DNA of 64,000 bases, taken from Psococerastis gibbosa (Eukaryota; Arthropoda; Insecta; Psocodea; Psocidae). The stretch lies in the NCBI GenBank assembly GCA_963971405.1, contig OZ020486.1, positions 27,365,419 to 27,429,418 of the forward strand. The letters run 5' to 3'. Both the position numbers and the translations under genes were made by a program. Below, one piece after another: positions 18,923 through 29,388 of the stretch. A model generated the notes under the pieces. It saw nothing but the letters and a program-made list of their open reading frames with translations, did not search any database and was not told the DNA's origin. The first letter of the stretch is position 1. Every line of letters starts with the position of its first letter.

Positions 18923-21741
18923 ATGAAGTCCTTGTCGTTATTTCTTTTGTACTTTGTTGCGTTGGCCATTGCCACGGAGGACAATGTCCAAGAAGAAGAA
19001 TCAGAGGAACCAAGTACGGGACTGTCATCTCTTAATCTTCCAGGTAAGTTAATATTGTGTGCCATTCAACTAAGGGTTCCCCACATAGACAGAAGGGCAA
19101 GTACAAGTAACTTCCAGAGATGAAACATTGGCAATTCGCTAAGCAAAGGGAGTTCGAAATTGAAACTCAAAGTAACCATGAAAGATAATTAATTGGTGGA
19201 CACGGCCTCATGAATCGCTAAGAACCGTAATGCTAGTCCACGGCTCTGTTGTCCAGTAGGGTCTGACAATTTTTATTTCACATACCACGCAATTTAATGA
19301 AGGTCCAATCCGACGTCTGATACTTAAAATTAAAGTGACGCGTATCTTATTATTATAATTATTGACGTAGGCGAACCACTGGACTAACATGAGCCTAATA
19401 GCAAGGCCGTAGCCAAGGCCCCCCCCCCCCCGAAATGAAATCGCTTGATACTAGATAAAATCAGATTTTGAGAGGAAAAATAAAAACCACTAGGCCTATG
19501 TAATATCCAATGAAAATTCTGAACCCCCCCCCCAAAAAAAAAATCCTGGCTACGGCCTTGCCTAATAGACTACATTTCATTTTTCATTTCGCCTAGAGCT
19601 CTATACAGGAGATGGGCCATTCGTTCGCTTCTCACCAAAAATATATTTTTGCATTTCAGGGGCCACCTGACACACCTCCTGTGACCAGCCATTGAAAAGA
19701 CGTGGCAGGTCGCCTCAGACATTTTTGGAGGGAGCGAATATCCCATCTCACTTATATAGAATTCTAATTAGGCCTACAGTGGTAGATCAGTGTGATGAAG
19801 TGAATACTAGTAGTCCATATTAATAATTCAGTTTTTCTTAGTTCTTCGGTGTATGTTACAGGTGACTTCGCTGTTTCTGAAAATTTCTTACGAGCTATCA
19901 GCGTGGCAGGGGCCATTGTGACAGGAGTAGCAGGCTTCGCGGCAATCCTATCATTTGTCCTTCCGCTCATTGGATTCAGAACATGCTTGATCCTTGGAAA
20001 CTGCGGCGACGATACAACGCCATACAACCAGGGCGTTAGTTCTAACTCCGTATATGACCAAGGGTAAGCCGTACGATTTTATTTTATTAAAAAATCTATA
20101 AGGAACTCAGGACATTTACGTCTCCTCCTAGCCTACTGTGTCATGGGCATAGCTTGTGGAAACAGTGCTTCTTATCGATAATCTTGACATGCAGCAACTT
20201 GCAATCCGACTAATCTCAACACTGTGCACCCAATATAGAGCAATGTTAGATGACCTCCATGATCCTGTGCATGGTAGATATTGCCAGTAACCTGTCAGAC
20301 TTGTCACATATACTGGTCTGAGGCGCTTATTCCACCTACGTCAATAGTCAATAGTAAATGTGGTATTGACGTGGTAGCAGACATTTTTAGACTGTCTTTA
20401 CTGTCTGCTACCACGTCAATACCACGTTTACAATTGACTATTGACGTAGGTGGAATAAGCGCCTGATGGGAGTAACGGGTAGTAATTGGTATGAAGTGAT
20501 TGTTGAGCTGATGGTCAGGAATAGTCCAGCAGGCAGAGAACTGGGTTATGAAACGTAAGGTAAAGATTTCAGACTCGACATAAAAGGTAAAATATTCCGC
20601 TTGACCCTAATGGGTACCATAATAATGAAGGAATCTTTATGAGTCTAGTCCAATGCCAACGACCCCACGGATTTCGGACATTATTTGTATTGTTCCCGTA
20701 TGAATTTTTGGCCATTGGCAAATTGGTATACGTCCTCGATGTCAACCTCCACCAGCTACAAGCGATAATGGACAAGCTGAGACAAGCTCGCCATTGACGC
20801 AATGAAACAGGCGGCGAAAGCATGACTTAACCAAGTACAAATACGAGTCAAAATGGGTACACACCTTCACTGGAAAGGAAAAGACCACCGGACATGTTAC
20901 TAATCACAACATCCGATCAAGAGAGAGGGATCCTCTACCAGTCCTCAAGACTAGACCCTCTTGGGCAGTCGTTCTTCAAACTGATCGCCACAAGCTCTCA
21001 AAAGTTCACCCTAACTTTTGTTGTACTCTAAATAGCGTGATTAGCTTTACTAACCCAATTCAATGCCTAGAGCATGACGAAATTTCAATAGGGCGTTCAC
21101 TAATTTCTTATTTTCAATTAAACACTACCGGTACTAAAAATCTGAACTTTCACCTTTTCAATAGGCATATATACACTATGAAATGATGTTTACACGTAGT
21201 TTTATAAGATTGAGATGTGCGGCTTTCAAAAAAGTTTATATTCTATTAAGGCTTTTCCATTGACCTCGTATTTGAACGTGAGCGAGATATTGACGTGGTA
21301 GCAGACATTAAATACAGTCTAAAAATGTCTGCTACCAAGTCAATAACTCGCTCACGTTCAAATACGAGGTCAATTTATTGCTGAAATTGGGCTAACCTCG
21401 CGAAAAGTTTCGCTTCGTGGGGTCAGCATTTATTGCTACAAATATTAATGCGTGACTGTTTTTCTTTCAGTTGAATATTGATTATGATCTATTTTTGCCA
21501 AATATGCCAAGCTACTGTATATGTATTTTTAATATCAATCGTGTCTGATGCTAAAGCTAATAATGTTGGTTTTATTTTTAGGTACACTGGCTACAACTAT
21601 GGAGGTGGATTCAGAAAGAGATCTCTCGAATATGTTGGACCAATATTAAAAGCACTCTCGTCAGCTTATGAAAAGTATGGTCCTCCGGCACATCTACAGG
21701 CACGGAAAGCCGTCCACAAATCAGCACAGAAGAGACGCTAA
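18923..21741 (+). CDS. Small secreted protein (160 aa), three exons
   Basis: Exons are 18923-19043, 19862-20063 and 21582-21741. Junctions G/GTAAGT...CAG/GT and GG/GTAAGC...TTTTTAG/G keep one frame, with split codons G|GT and GG|G. Residues 1-18 (MKSLSLFLLYFVALAIAT) are a signal peptide. An acidic stretch follows (EDNVQEEESEEP), then a hydrophobic segment at about 52-79 (AISVAGAIVTGVAGFAAILS). Two cysteines at 82-88 could form a disulfide. A tyrosine/glycine-rich piece (YTGYNYGGG) precedes a likely furin site RKR at 119-121. The C-terminus SLEYVGPILKALSSAYEKY may be a released peptide or helix. AATAAA lies near 22057. The plan is typical of arthropod-restricted secreted proteins. I do not recognise the family; function is unknown. 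Confidence 0.85.
19401..19560. mobile_element. Fold-back with GCAAGGCCGTAGCC tips and C-runs
   Basis: CAAGGCCGTAGCCAAGG pairs with CCTGGCTACGGCCTTG at the far end. C-runs lie just inside both ends. The interior GAAATCGCTTGATACTAGAT / TTTTGAGAGGAAAAATAAAA matches the element at 41474-41634. It lies in intron 1 of the 160-aa secreted-protein gene. Confidence 0.8.
20321..20464. mobile_element. Fold-back family A, near-perfect palindrome
   Basis: AGGCGCTTATTCCACCTACG pairs with CGTAGGTGGAATAAGCGCCT. The core is GACGTGGTAGCAGACATTTT...CTGTCTGCTACCACGTC. Few mismatches in about 70-bp arms suggest a recent origin. It lies in intron 2 of the 160-aa secreted-protein gene. Confidence 0.9.
20590..20845. 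repeat. Dispersed repeat, partner of 2510-2765
   Basis: It shares GGATTTCGGACATTATTTG, GTATGAATTTTTGGCCATTG and CAAGCGATAATGGACAAGC with the 2.5-kb copy. It lies within intron 2 of the secreted-protein gene. Confidence 0.6.
21248..21375. mobile_element. Fold-back family A with different arms
   Basis: The left tip is AAGGCTTTTCCATTGACCTC. The arms are CGTATTTGAACGTGAGCGAG, unlike other copies. The core TTGACGTGGTAGCAGACATT and mate AATGTCTGCTACCAAGTCAA are shared with them. The right arm mirrors the left up to GAGGTCAAT, but the right tip itself is missing. Confidence 0.85.
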
Positions 21742-22721
21742 ACGAAAAAATGACCCACACGGGAAATCATGACAATTATTTTATAGCATATATATTTTAT
21801 AATCTACTGTAATACGCTGCTCGTAGAACTTATCAACACTAACATTAATTTCTACTTAGGGCTAATTATTGTACTGCTTAAGGAATGCAATGACAACAGC
21901 TGCGTTCCTTATTCTTGACTCAAAAAGTGCAGGAAATTGCGGTTATTTAATTACGTTTAGTTTTTAGAAATACTTATGAAATGTATCAAGCTTAATTTAA
22001 GGTGAAGAAAGAACACTAAAAACAATAGTTAAGTTTGATGTCAGTTTGGATTGAATAAAATTGTAGGTCTGCAATAACTTATTATGACGATATTTTTAAT
22101 GATGCGGCTCACTGTATAGCCTTGTAATGGAAACATGTAAGAAAAATATAACATCATGCAGGAATTCATACTCGCAATTCAAAAAAAAAATAAAGCAGTT
22201 TTTTTGTAGCATTTGAACCTTTTTTATGACCACTGCCCCAACCAGCTAAAAAGGATTAGTGTCGTTCTAAAGATTTGGACGTATTTTATTTAGAAAATGC
22301 TTCCGGCCAACAAGAAAGTATTAACAAATAGGGGTGCACGTGATCTCTCAGTGGTGGCATTCATAGTAGACATTTTGGATTTATGGATAGATAGTCCATT
22401 AACAAAAATATCATATTCTATTATGGATTTCATAGTGTATTTGAGAGTAACAATAAGGACAGATTTTCATTATTAAGATCAATAAAAGTGTGTGTCATAA
22501 GGAGCGTTACGATACTTCACTAAATTATCGCATAATACTCCAAAGAGAGTAGACTAGTTTCATAAGTCATTTTGTTCATCATCGCTAGTGATCTTTTAAA
22601 ATGTCGGGGCCAACCAACCATATGGCATGCCGATACCTTAAAAGGCACGTACTATTTCTCCATATATCCTGTTTTTTTGCTCCCAAAAATCTTACTTGAC
22701 CTTAATGAAGGAAAGCCGTCG

Positions 22722-25333
22722 CTACGCATCATCGCCTTCTTCCATTTCTTCCTCCTCAGGGTCACTTTCAATAGATTCAATGTTTTTTTGAAGCTTTTCA
22801 AAAGGCCCGTTCTTATTCCACACACAAACCAGCGTAACTCTGAATTCAGCCATATGAATTCCAAGATGCTTAAGTATCTACAAAATTAAGAACAATAAAT
22901 TTTTCAAAATACACGCACAGGCAATGAATGCTCAAATACTAATACACCTAAGGATTAGTGAAGTGATTTTTTAATATAGATTGTAGAGCCATAAATAACA
23001 TTTTATAAAGTAGAAGAGAGGTTCCTCTACATTCTGATCAACATAATTCACATGTCATGTCACTAACAGTTTATTGAACTGGTTATGTAAAAAATAACGG
23101 ACACAGAGTATACGTCAAGTCCGAGCAGTTCCAAAACTGTGGCCAATTGTTGTTAGTCACTGCTGTACATCCAAATGTAGTTCTTCTTCTTTAAGGTTTA
23201 TGATATCTTATGAATGACCCTACAATCAATATTTCATCGGAAATTTGATTTCATTAAAATAAAGTGACTCTGGGGTGTCAGTTTTCCCTTGATTAAATTT
23301 ATTATTAATTTCGTGGTAAAGTATAGAAAAATTGTCGGATTGTGAGTGAACATTTTCTACACTCCATACAATACTTTTAAAGAATTTATAAGACAATGGT
23401 TGCTAGAGACGTGTTAGGGTCGAAGGCCAAAACTCTTAATCTATTAGTGGTGGCCACATATATTTTTTATGACGCCACCCCATACAAGCTGCAACGAGTT
23501 AGGAACTAGGGCGGATTTTAGGGGGGTTAGAGGGTCCGGACCCCCCCCCCCCCCAAATAAATTAACTTACACTAGATAACAATGAGTTTACAGTAGGAAT
23601 TTAAAAAAATTCTGTTTTTTTTAAATGATATAATCCACTGAACCTGCCCGCTGACCCCCCCCCCCCTAAATTGGAGGCAAAATCCGCCCTTGGTTGGGAA
23701 TGTATGCTTGGCAATGCAGTATGTAAGACAGTGCTGTAGCAGCTATCCGTGGGAGTATCGCTGTTCAACTATCCTCTCCAAGCATCTGAAGTGCGCTGAA
23801 TTATTTAAATAAATAAACATTTACCTGTGCTTGGCTTGGCGTGAGAATCTGGTCTTCTTTGCACACCGTATGGGCTTCTCTTAAGTAGACTTTACCAAGT
23901 TTTATTGACGTAGGTAAGCCCAATTTCCTTAATTCAGGCTCCATTGGTGTTTTAAAGTCTTCTAGAGGACCCTCCGATAACTGAACTGTTTGAGTAGCCT
24001 TGAAACCAGAACGTGCTATTTCAGGCTCCACGTAGGATTCAAACCATCTAAAAAATAAAATTTGCAATAAGGTAAATAAGGGAGATATCAAAAACGGTAT
24101 CCAGAGAATGTCATTAGTGCTCTACCTACCGTTCATCAAAAGTCTCAGATCGCGTAGGTAAACTCTTCTCACGGCACAACGTGAAGACTATTTTAAAAGC
24201 TTATGCGACAATTAAATTGAATGTTCAGACCAGCCAAAGATAGCAGGGACCCACTGACGTAAGCCGGTGTCTACAGGATTCCGTGTTCACGTGGGAGAAT
24301 TTATATAGATACTACAAAACGTAACTTGAAGACCAGGATAGATGAACATAAACGTAACTGCCGTCTTCTACAGTCAGAAACGTCTGCAATTGCAGAACAG
24401 GTCATTTCTGGATGCTACAGTACTATCTAGAACTGCTTCATACTACCCCCGATTATACAGAGAAGCTATAGAAATCTACAAGCACCCGCAAAACTTCAAC
24501 AGAAAAGAAGAAGGACTTTTTTTTTTTTCTTTTTTTTTTTTTTAAAAGGTTAATCGCATACAAACAATTCAATGAATGTATTCGATTGACCTCTTTAGCC
24601 GCCTCAATAAGTTACCTAATAGGTACTTGTGTCGAGTTACGACACGTCTCCGATCGCATGGCGTGTAGAGACTCGCACAAGTACAAGCACGCTACCACCT
24701 GGCCATCGAAGTCGATTGACTAAAGGTCAATAGAATATGGTATCCAGCCTTTAACAAGCCTACAACCAAAAATGACGTCATCGTCATGAAATCAGTTTGA
24801 GGTAGCAACATATAGCCGGGTCAGAAAATAAAAACCTTCTATTTTAATGTATGGTGTATCAGAAAAGCATCCCTAGTAGAAGCAGGGTAAATGGACTTAC
24901 TCAATTACTTTTGATTGATCCTCATTGGTAAATAGCAATCCACATTGCCCTCGCACCTCTTTAGAGAGCAAGTGTAAATTGGCGGCTACTTCTTCCTCCA
25001 CCGTCTTGCCTAGAGCCAGGGCCATAACTTTGCTCTTTCCAAAGAAGAAACGACTGCTTTTCCACTGCATTCGGACATCCTTTAGGTGAACATTTCTCAT
25101 ATTTATAACAGAAAAAACAAATATGCGCTGGAACTTATCAACATTGCTGCGTATGTCTTCAACTAACTTTTGCTTGAATCCTAAAGTTTTCTTCTTAGTT
25201 TTGGTAAGTGAAACTGAAAGGAACAAAGTAGGGTTAGTAAGGTCAAAATCGTAGTATTACGAAGGATAAGTAATAGTACAAGAATTTGAAGTCATATTTA
25301 CTTACTCTTCTTGTCCCTTTTGGATTTTGGCAT
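22722..25333 (-). CDS. Mrto4: mRNA turnover protein 4 homolog (ribosome assembly), 239 aa
   Basis: Exons are 25333-25306, 25213-24901, 24047-23825 and 22877-22722. All junctions are GT-AG with a continuous frame (split codons A|TT and GA|A). The protein starts MPKSKRDKKISLTKTKKKTL, as in MRTO4/Mrt4. It contains FSVINMRNVHLKDVR, SRFFFGKSKVMALALGK, GLLFTN, then MEPELRKLGLPT, VCKEDQILTPSQAQ and ILKHLGIHMAEFRVTL. It ends in an acidic tail, EEEEMEEGDDA. The length equals that of the human protein. This is a uL10/P0-like nucleolar factor that occupies the P0 site on pre-60S particles and is later exchanged for P0. It faces the OTC-like gene head to head. Identification is firm from sequence similarity to the family. 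Confidence 0.96.
22978..23500. repeat. Loose dispersed repeat in MRTO4 intron 3
   Basis: The segment with GTAGAGCCATAAATAAC, GTTCCTCTACATTC and AAAAAATAACGGACAC recalls pieces near 6200-6360, 38885-39170 and 51360-51430. Copies are diverged and their ends are unclear. Confidence 0.35.
23507..23692. mobile_element. Fold-back with GGGCGGATTTT tips and G/C runs
   Basis: AGGGCGGATTTTAGGGGGG pairs with AAAATCCGCCCTTGG. The sub-terminal sequence is GAGGGTCCGGACCCCC... and the interior is TTACACTAGATAACAATG. Copies lie at 41033-41224 and, inverted, 62124-62315. This one is in intron 3 of MRTO4. Confidence 0.8.
24518..24710 (-). mobile_element. SINE family 1 copy in MRTO4 intron 2
   Basis: It runs from a T-run tail to the head GCTACCACCTGGCCATCGAA, whose reverse complement carries an A-box-like GGCCAGGTGGTAGC. 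The body words TACGACACGTCTCCGATCGC and GACCTCTTTAGCCGCC are present. It is one of the more complete copies. Confidence 0.8.
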
Positions 25334-25544
25334 GTTTTAACAGCAATAAAAAATTTAGAAGCAGTTGAATTTTTAATATTTATTATAAGACATGCACGCG
25401 TTATTTGTAAACAGTAATTATTATTTATATTTTATTTGATTCTTTCATTAGTTTCATTTACTGATACTATTGACACGACGAAAGGACTAACTTTCCTACG
25501 CACTTGGTCACTGCCTTGTATAATGACTTTTTTATAGCGATATA

Positions 25545-26128
25545 GTGGGTTCATTTGTGGGGTCATTTTTTAGATGGCAGCACCAGTTGCAATGATATTA
25601 AAGTATAATATAAAGTATATTAAAAATATTATTGATTTTTCCATAAGCCTCAATACTATTTTAAAATGATTTTTAATTACGTATTATTTTAAAGTGATAT
25701 TTTTCTATAAATCATGGAGAATACATATATTAAATTATATGCAGCGAAATAAGGTCCAGGCATAGTAAAAATATTATAAAAAATATTAAAAAATTAATTA
25801 GGGACAGTTTTGGTCACTAGGTTCGCTGACGACAAGCCGATATCCATATTATTCAAAATGGCCGCCGTTTGCATGCGAAAACTCTTAGCATCTAATTAAT
25901 TCTTTTAATATTTTTTATAATATTTTTACTATGCCTGGACCTTATTTCGCTGCATATAATTTAATATATAATATATATTCTCCGTGATTTATAGAAAAAT
26001 ATCACTTTAAAATAATACATAAATAAAATAATTTTAAAATAGTATTGAGGCTTATGGAAAAATCAACGCTTCGATATCAGTGCAACTGGTGCTGCCATCT
26101 ACCAAATGACGTCTCAAATGAACCTCAT
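25545..26128. mobile_element. Large fold-back element between MRTO4 and the OTC-like gene
   Basis: GGTTCATTTGTGGGGTCATT...GATGGCAGCACCAGTTGCA on the left mirrors TGCAACTGGTGCTGCCATCT...TGACGTCTCAAATGAACC on the right. The mirror continues through AGCCTCAATACTATTTTAAAAT and GCAGCGAAATAAGGTCCAGG, for arms of roughly 230-250 bp. The approximately 90-bp centre contains CAAAATGGCCGCC. There is no coding capacity. Confidence 0.85.
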
Positions 26129-26399
26129 GGAAACGCCGCCTAAATACAAGGCAGTGATCAGATGCGTAGAAAAGTTCTGCTTCCACTGTAAAAAGAACAA
26201 AAAGAAAAACTGAAAAAGTCAAAACTCAAAACACAATTCTTATTAGTCTTATTACACTCAATCTCAACAATAAATCTCAACTAGTCAATACATGGTCAAT
26301 ATTTTATTATATATATTTTAATGCATCTGTCTAAATGCTTTGCGAGTACAGGACGCTGCTGTTCTATTACGAGCAGGCGTTTTTTCTCAAATTCTACAT

Positions 26400-26835
26400 C
26401 GATAAAGCAATGGTATGTACTATAAGTCAGTAAATATTGAATGAGTAGCATTTGAATAAAATATGTGCAATTGCCAATTGTGCACCGCTCCACTAGCAAC
26501 AACAGATCAAAACTTTGGGCCAATCAAAGAATTTACTGTAACTATCAAATAGTTGACGGAACTGGGGAATCCAGGTTATTGCTCCAGTGCCAGTGGGCCT
26601 TGCGGTCCATCTCAGAGTATACCTACTCCCGGAAAGGTTTCTACACCTTCAACTTCAGTGTCATAGGGCAACGCAGACTTAAGTCTCAGTTTTCGGAAGC
26701 TTCCTTCAAAGTCTACGCAGTGCATTTAGGCGAAACGTTGGGCTGATCGATCACTGCGCATTAGCTTGGATTCTAATGTTTTATCATCTGAATTCTGTGT
26801 CAAAATGCTGATGCTGATTTTAATTAATGTTTTAG
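26400..26835 (+). other. Probable 5' region of the OTC-like gene, first exon unresolved
   Basis: Exon 26836 needs an upstream exon ending with two bases of a codon. A 94-codon open frame from 26465 has compatible donors at 26575 (AG/GTTATT) and 26617 (GA/GTATAC). The second would join ...ALRSISE to the OTC-like NIKGRDV. That frame has no ATG, however, so another upstream exon or another model is required. Confidence 0.35.
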
Positions 26836-29345
26836 GAACATTAAGGGCAGAGATGTAATTTCACCCCTGGACCTAACCTCTAACGAAGTCAAATATATTC
26901 TGTGGACTGCTTTTGACATTAAGACTCAAAAGCGAACTAATCATTTACTGGACTCTCGACATATTACTTTTATTAATGCAGTTTCTTCAGTTCGAAATCA
27001 AGTCTCATTCGAACGAGCTGTTCAAGCCTTAGGGGGGAACTTCAGTATTATCCACGGAAATAACTTGGGACCCTCATCTCAGTCATCTGACCTCACTGAT
27101 TGTGGAAGGTAAGCTTCATAAAAAAATTAGTCAAGGCACACTGCTAATTTTTTTTTTTTTTTTTTTTTTACAAAAGGATAATCGTATACAAACAATTGCA
27201 TGGCACTACGTACTGATTGTTACTTACCATAGGCCAAGAGACTGTGAAATCTAATAGTCCTTAGTTTCTCAAAATGCGCATGAAGAATTAAGGTTCATCA
27301 CTTAGCCAAACCTTGTGATAAGCCAGGCAAATATGACAGTTGTAGTAGCTTTCGAAATAAATCGGGTATACTGTGTAGAGCGATATTAAGCTACACAATC
27401 CCAATGGTTGACAAATCTCTGGTTCAATAATTTGTCTTGCGTGTTATACTCTGAGCCAATTTAATATTGTCTGGTTAGACAACGTGCATAAAGCAGATGT
27501 TAGAAGAACATTGGAGGATAAGTATGAATCCAAGTACTTTGCCTTGAATTAATTGCCGGCCGCCATACCAAGTTGAATCCAGCGGACCAGAGCAGGTTGA
27601 AAGCCGCAGATAACTTGGTCGTGTGCACAGTGCCGGTAGGGAAACATGGTAGGACTTGTCCTGGTCACCTCCGAACTAATCGTGTGACTTCACTGTGTTT
27701 CCCAAGTGGTAATCAGGAGGTCCACTGTCCTATGGGCTGGCGTAGGACAGTCAAGTCGGGGTCGCTCTATGGGCCCAAATATGAGGCCTAAGTCGTTATT
27801 ATCCCGACGAACACTACTACAACTACATTTGAATTAACGTGCGAGAACACATCTGTCAGTGTGCGCAGTTAAATATGCGTGTCATAATAATAAGACCGTT
27901 GACTTTTGACCGTTGGTCACTTGGTCAGTGTTGCTCAATCTTTCACTAGTCTAGTAAAATAACTCTTACTGTAAAGAGCCAAAGTGTTTCTGTATATAAT
28001 AAAGAGTTAAACGTTACAAAAATTATAACGTTTATATATTATTCTACCAATTAACTCTAACAGTACACGGCAACGATGTAATTCTTTATACTTCATAGTT
28101 TATGGTATCAAAATATCACCAATTGGGCAATTATGCTAATAATTGGGCCAATCATCCACATTCCTTAAACGATTGGCACATTACTGAACCTCAATCAGTC
28201 AAGCCGGAATAATGCAAGCGACCAAAAAGAGCAGTGGTCAAAGAAGGGAATCCTTCATTAGTTGGCTTGCCAGAGCGTTTTTTTTTTATAATGTATTATT
28301 TCTATTTTATTTTTATATTGACGAGTTTGGAACACATTTTCTTTCTCTCACCGAATTATATTTTAGAATGTTTTCTTCACTGACTGACATGATTGTTATT
28401 AATGGACTGGAACAGAAAAAAACAATATCCTTAGCTGATGGAGCATCCATTCCAGTGTTTGCCACTAGAACTGACCTCTTTGCAATATCAACAGTGTTAG
28501 CTGACCTGATGACACTAATTGAAGTTGTCGGTCCTCTTCGAAGAAAGTGCCTCGCTTGGATTGGTCCTGTCACACCCAGTATTGAGACTTACCTCTGCTT
28601 AGGCCCTAAACTAGGATTAAGCGTACGTCTGCATTGCTTTTGCCCGGTATGTTCTTTTATCATTATAAAAAATAGTCTTAAAATTTTTAAAAGATATTCT
28701 TCTTTTATTGATGGGCATAATATTTTAATTGAAATTTTCTGAGATTTTATGAATGTATCTCCGCCCATCACACAAATACTACACTACACTACAAATACAA
28801 TCAGCAAGGGGTATCTTTTCCTAACCAATAGGTAATATAGCAACTCTTTCTCTGTCTTGGAGCCGTGTGGGACAGGGTACGTTAAATTATAATTTGGGTG
28901 ACTATTTACACATTTGAAAAGGTACCAATGTTTACTTATGTTAAGCTGTGTTTGTTTTCTGTGTAGGTGTAATTATAATATGCTGGACTTACATTGGCAT
29001 TACTATGGCTCACATTTTTTTTTTAAATGCGTCGAACCCAAATCCTTCAGTCTTGCCGATATATTGGGTCTTGCGAAACTCAGAGTTCAACTATCGGTTG
29101 ATTCTCAATAGGACGAAGTCTGTTGGCAAAAGTGCCCATTTTCTTCTTAGGTCGGAAGAAAATTAGAATCAATGCCGCTGTCGTGGTGTGTGATTTTTCC
29201 CTAACTGCGCGTAGGTGGGAACAACTATTTTAGGGAGATTCATCTACCTATTCAAATGTCGACCAATGTTCGACTTTTGGAAAATTCCTTCACAACTTTT
29301 CATTTCATGATCCCCTGAGCCTAAAACCACCCTCCGTTCAAAATG

Positions 29346-29388
<43 letters not shown>

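Noticed and set aside
28212-28742. 176-codon open frame taken as one gene
   Set aside because: Only 28367-28646 matches OTC; the flanks are intron read-through beyond good splice sites.
29346-29385. TA-rich promoter cluster
   Set aside because: A (TA)n microsatellite inside a dispersed repeat, not a promoter.
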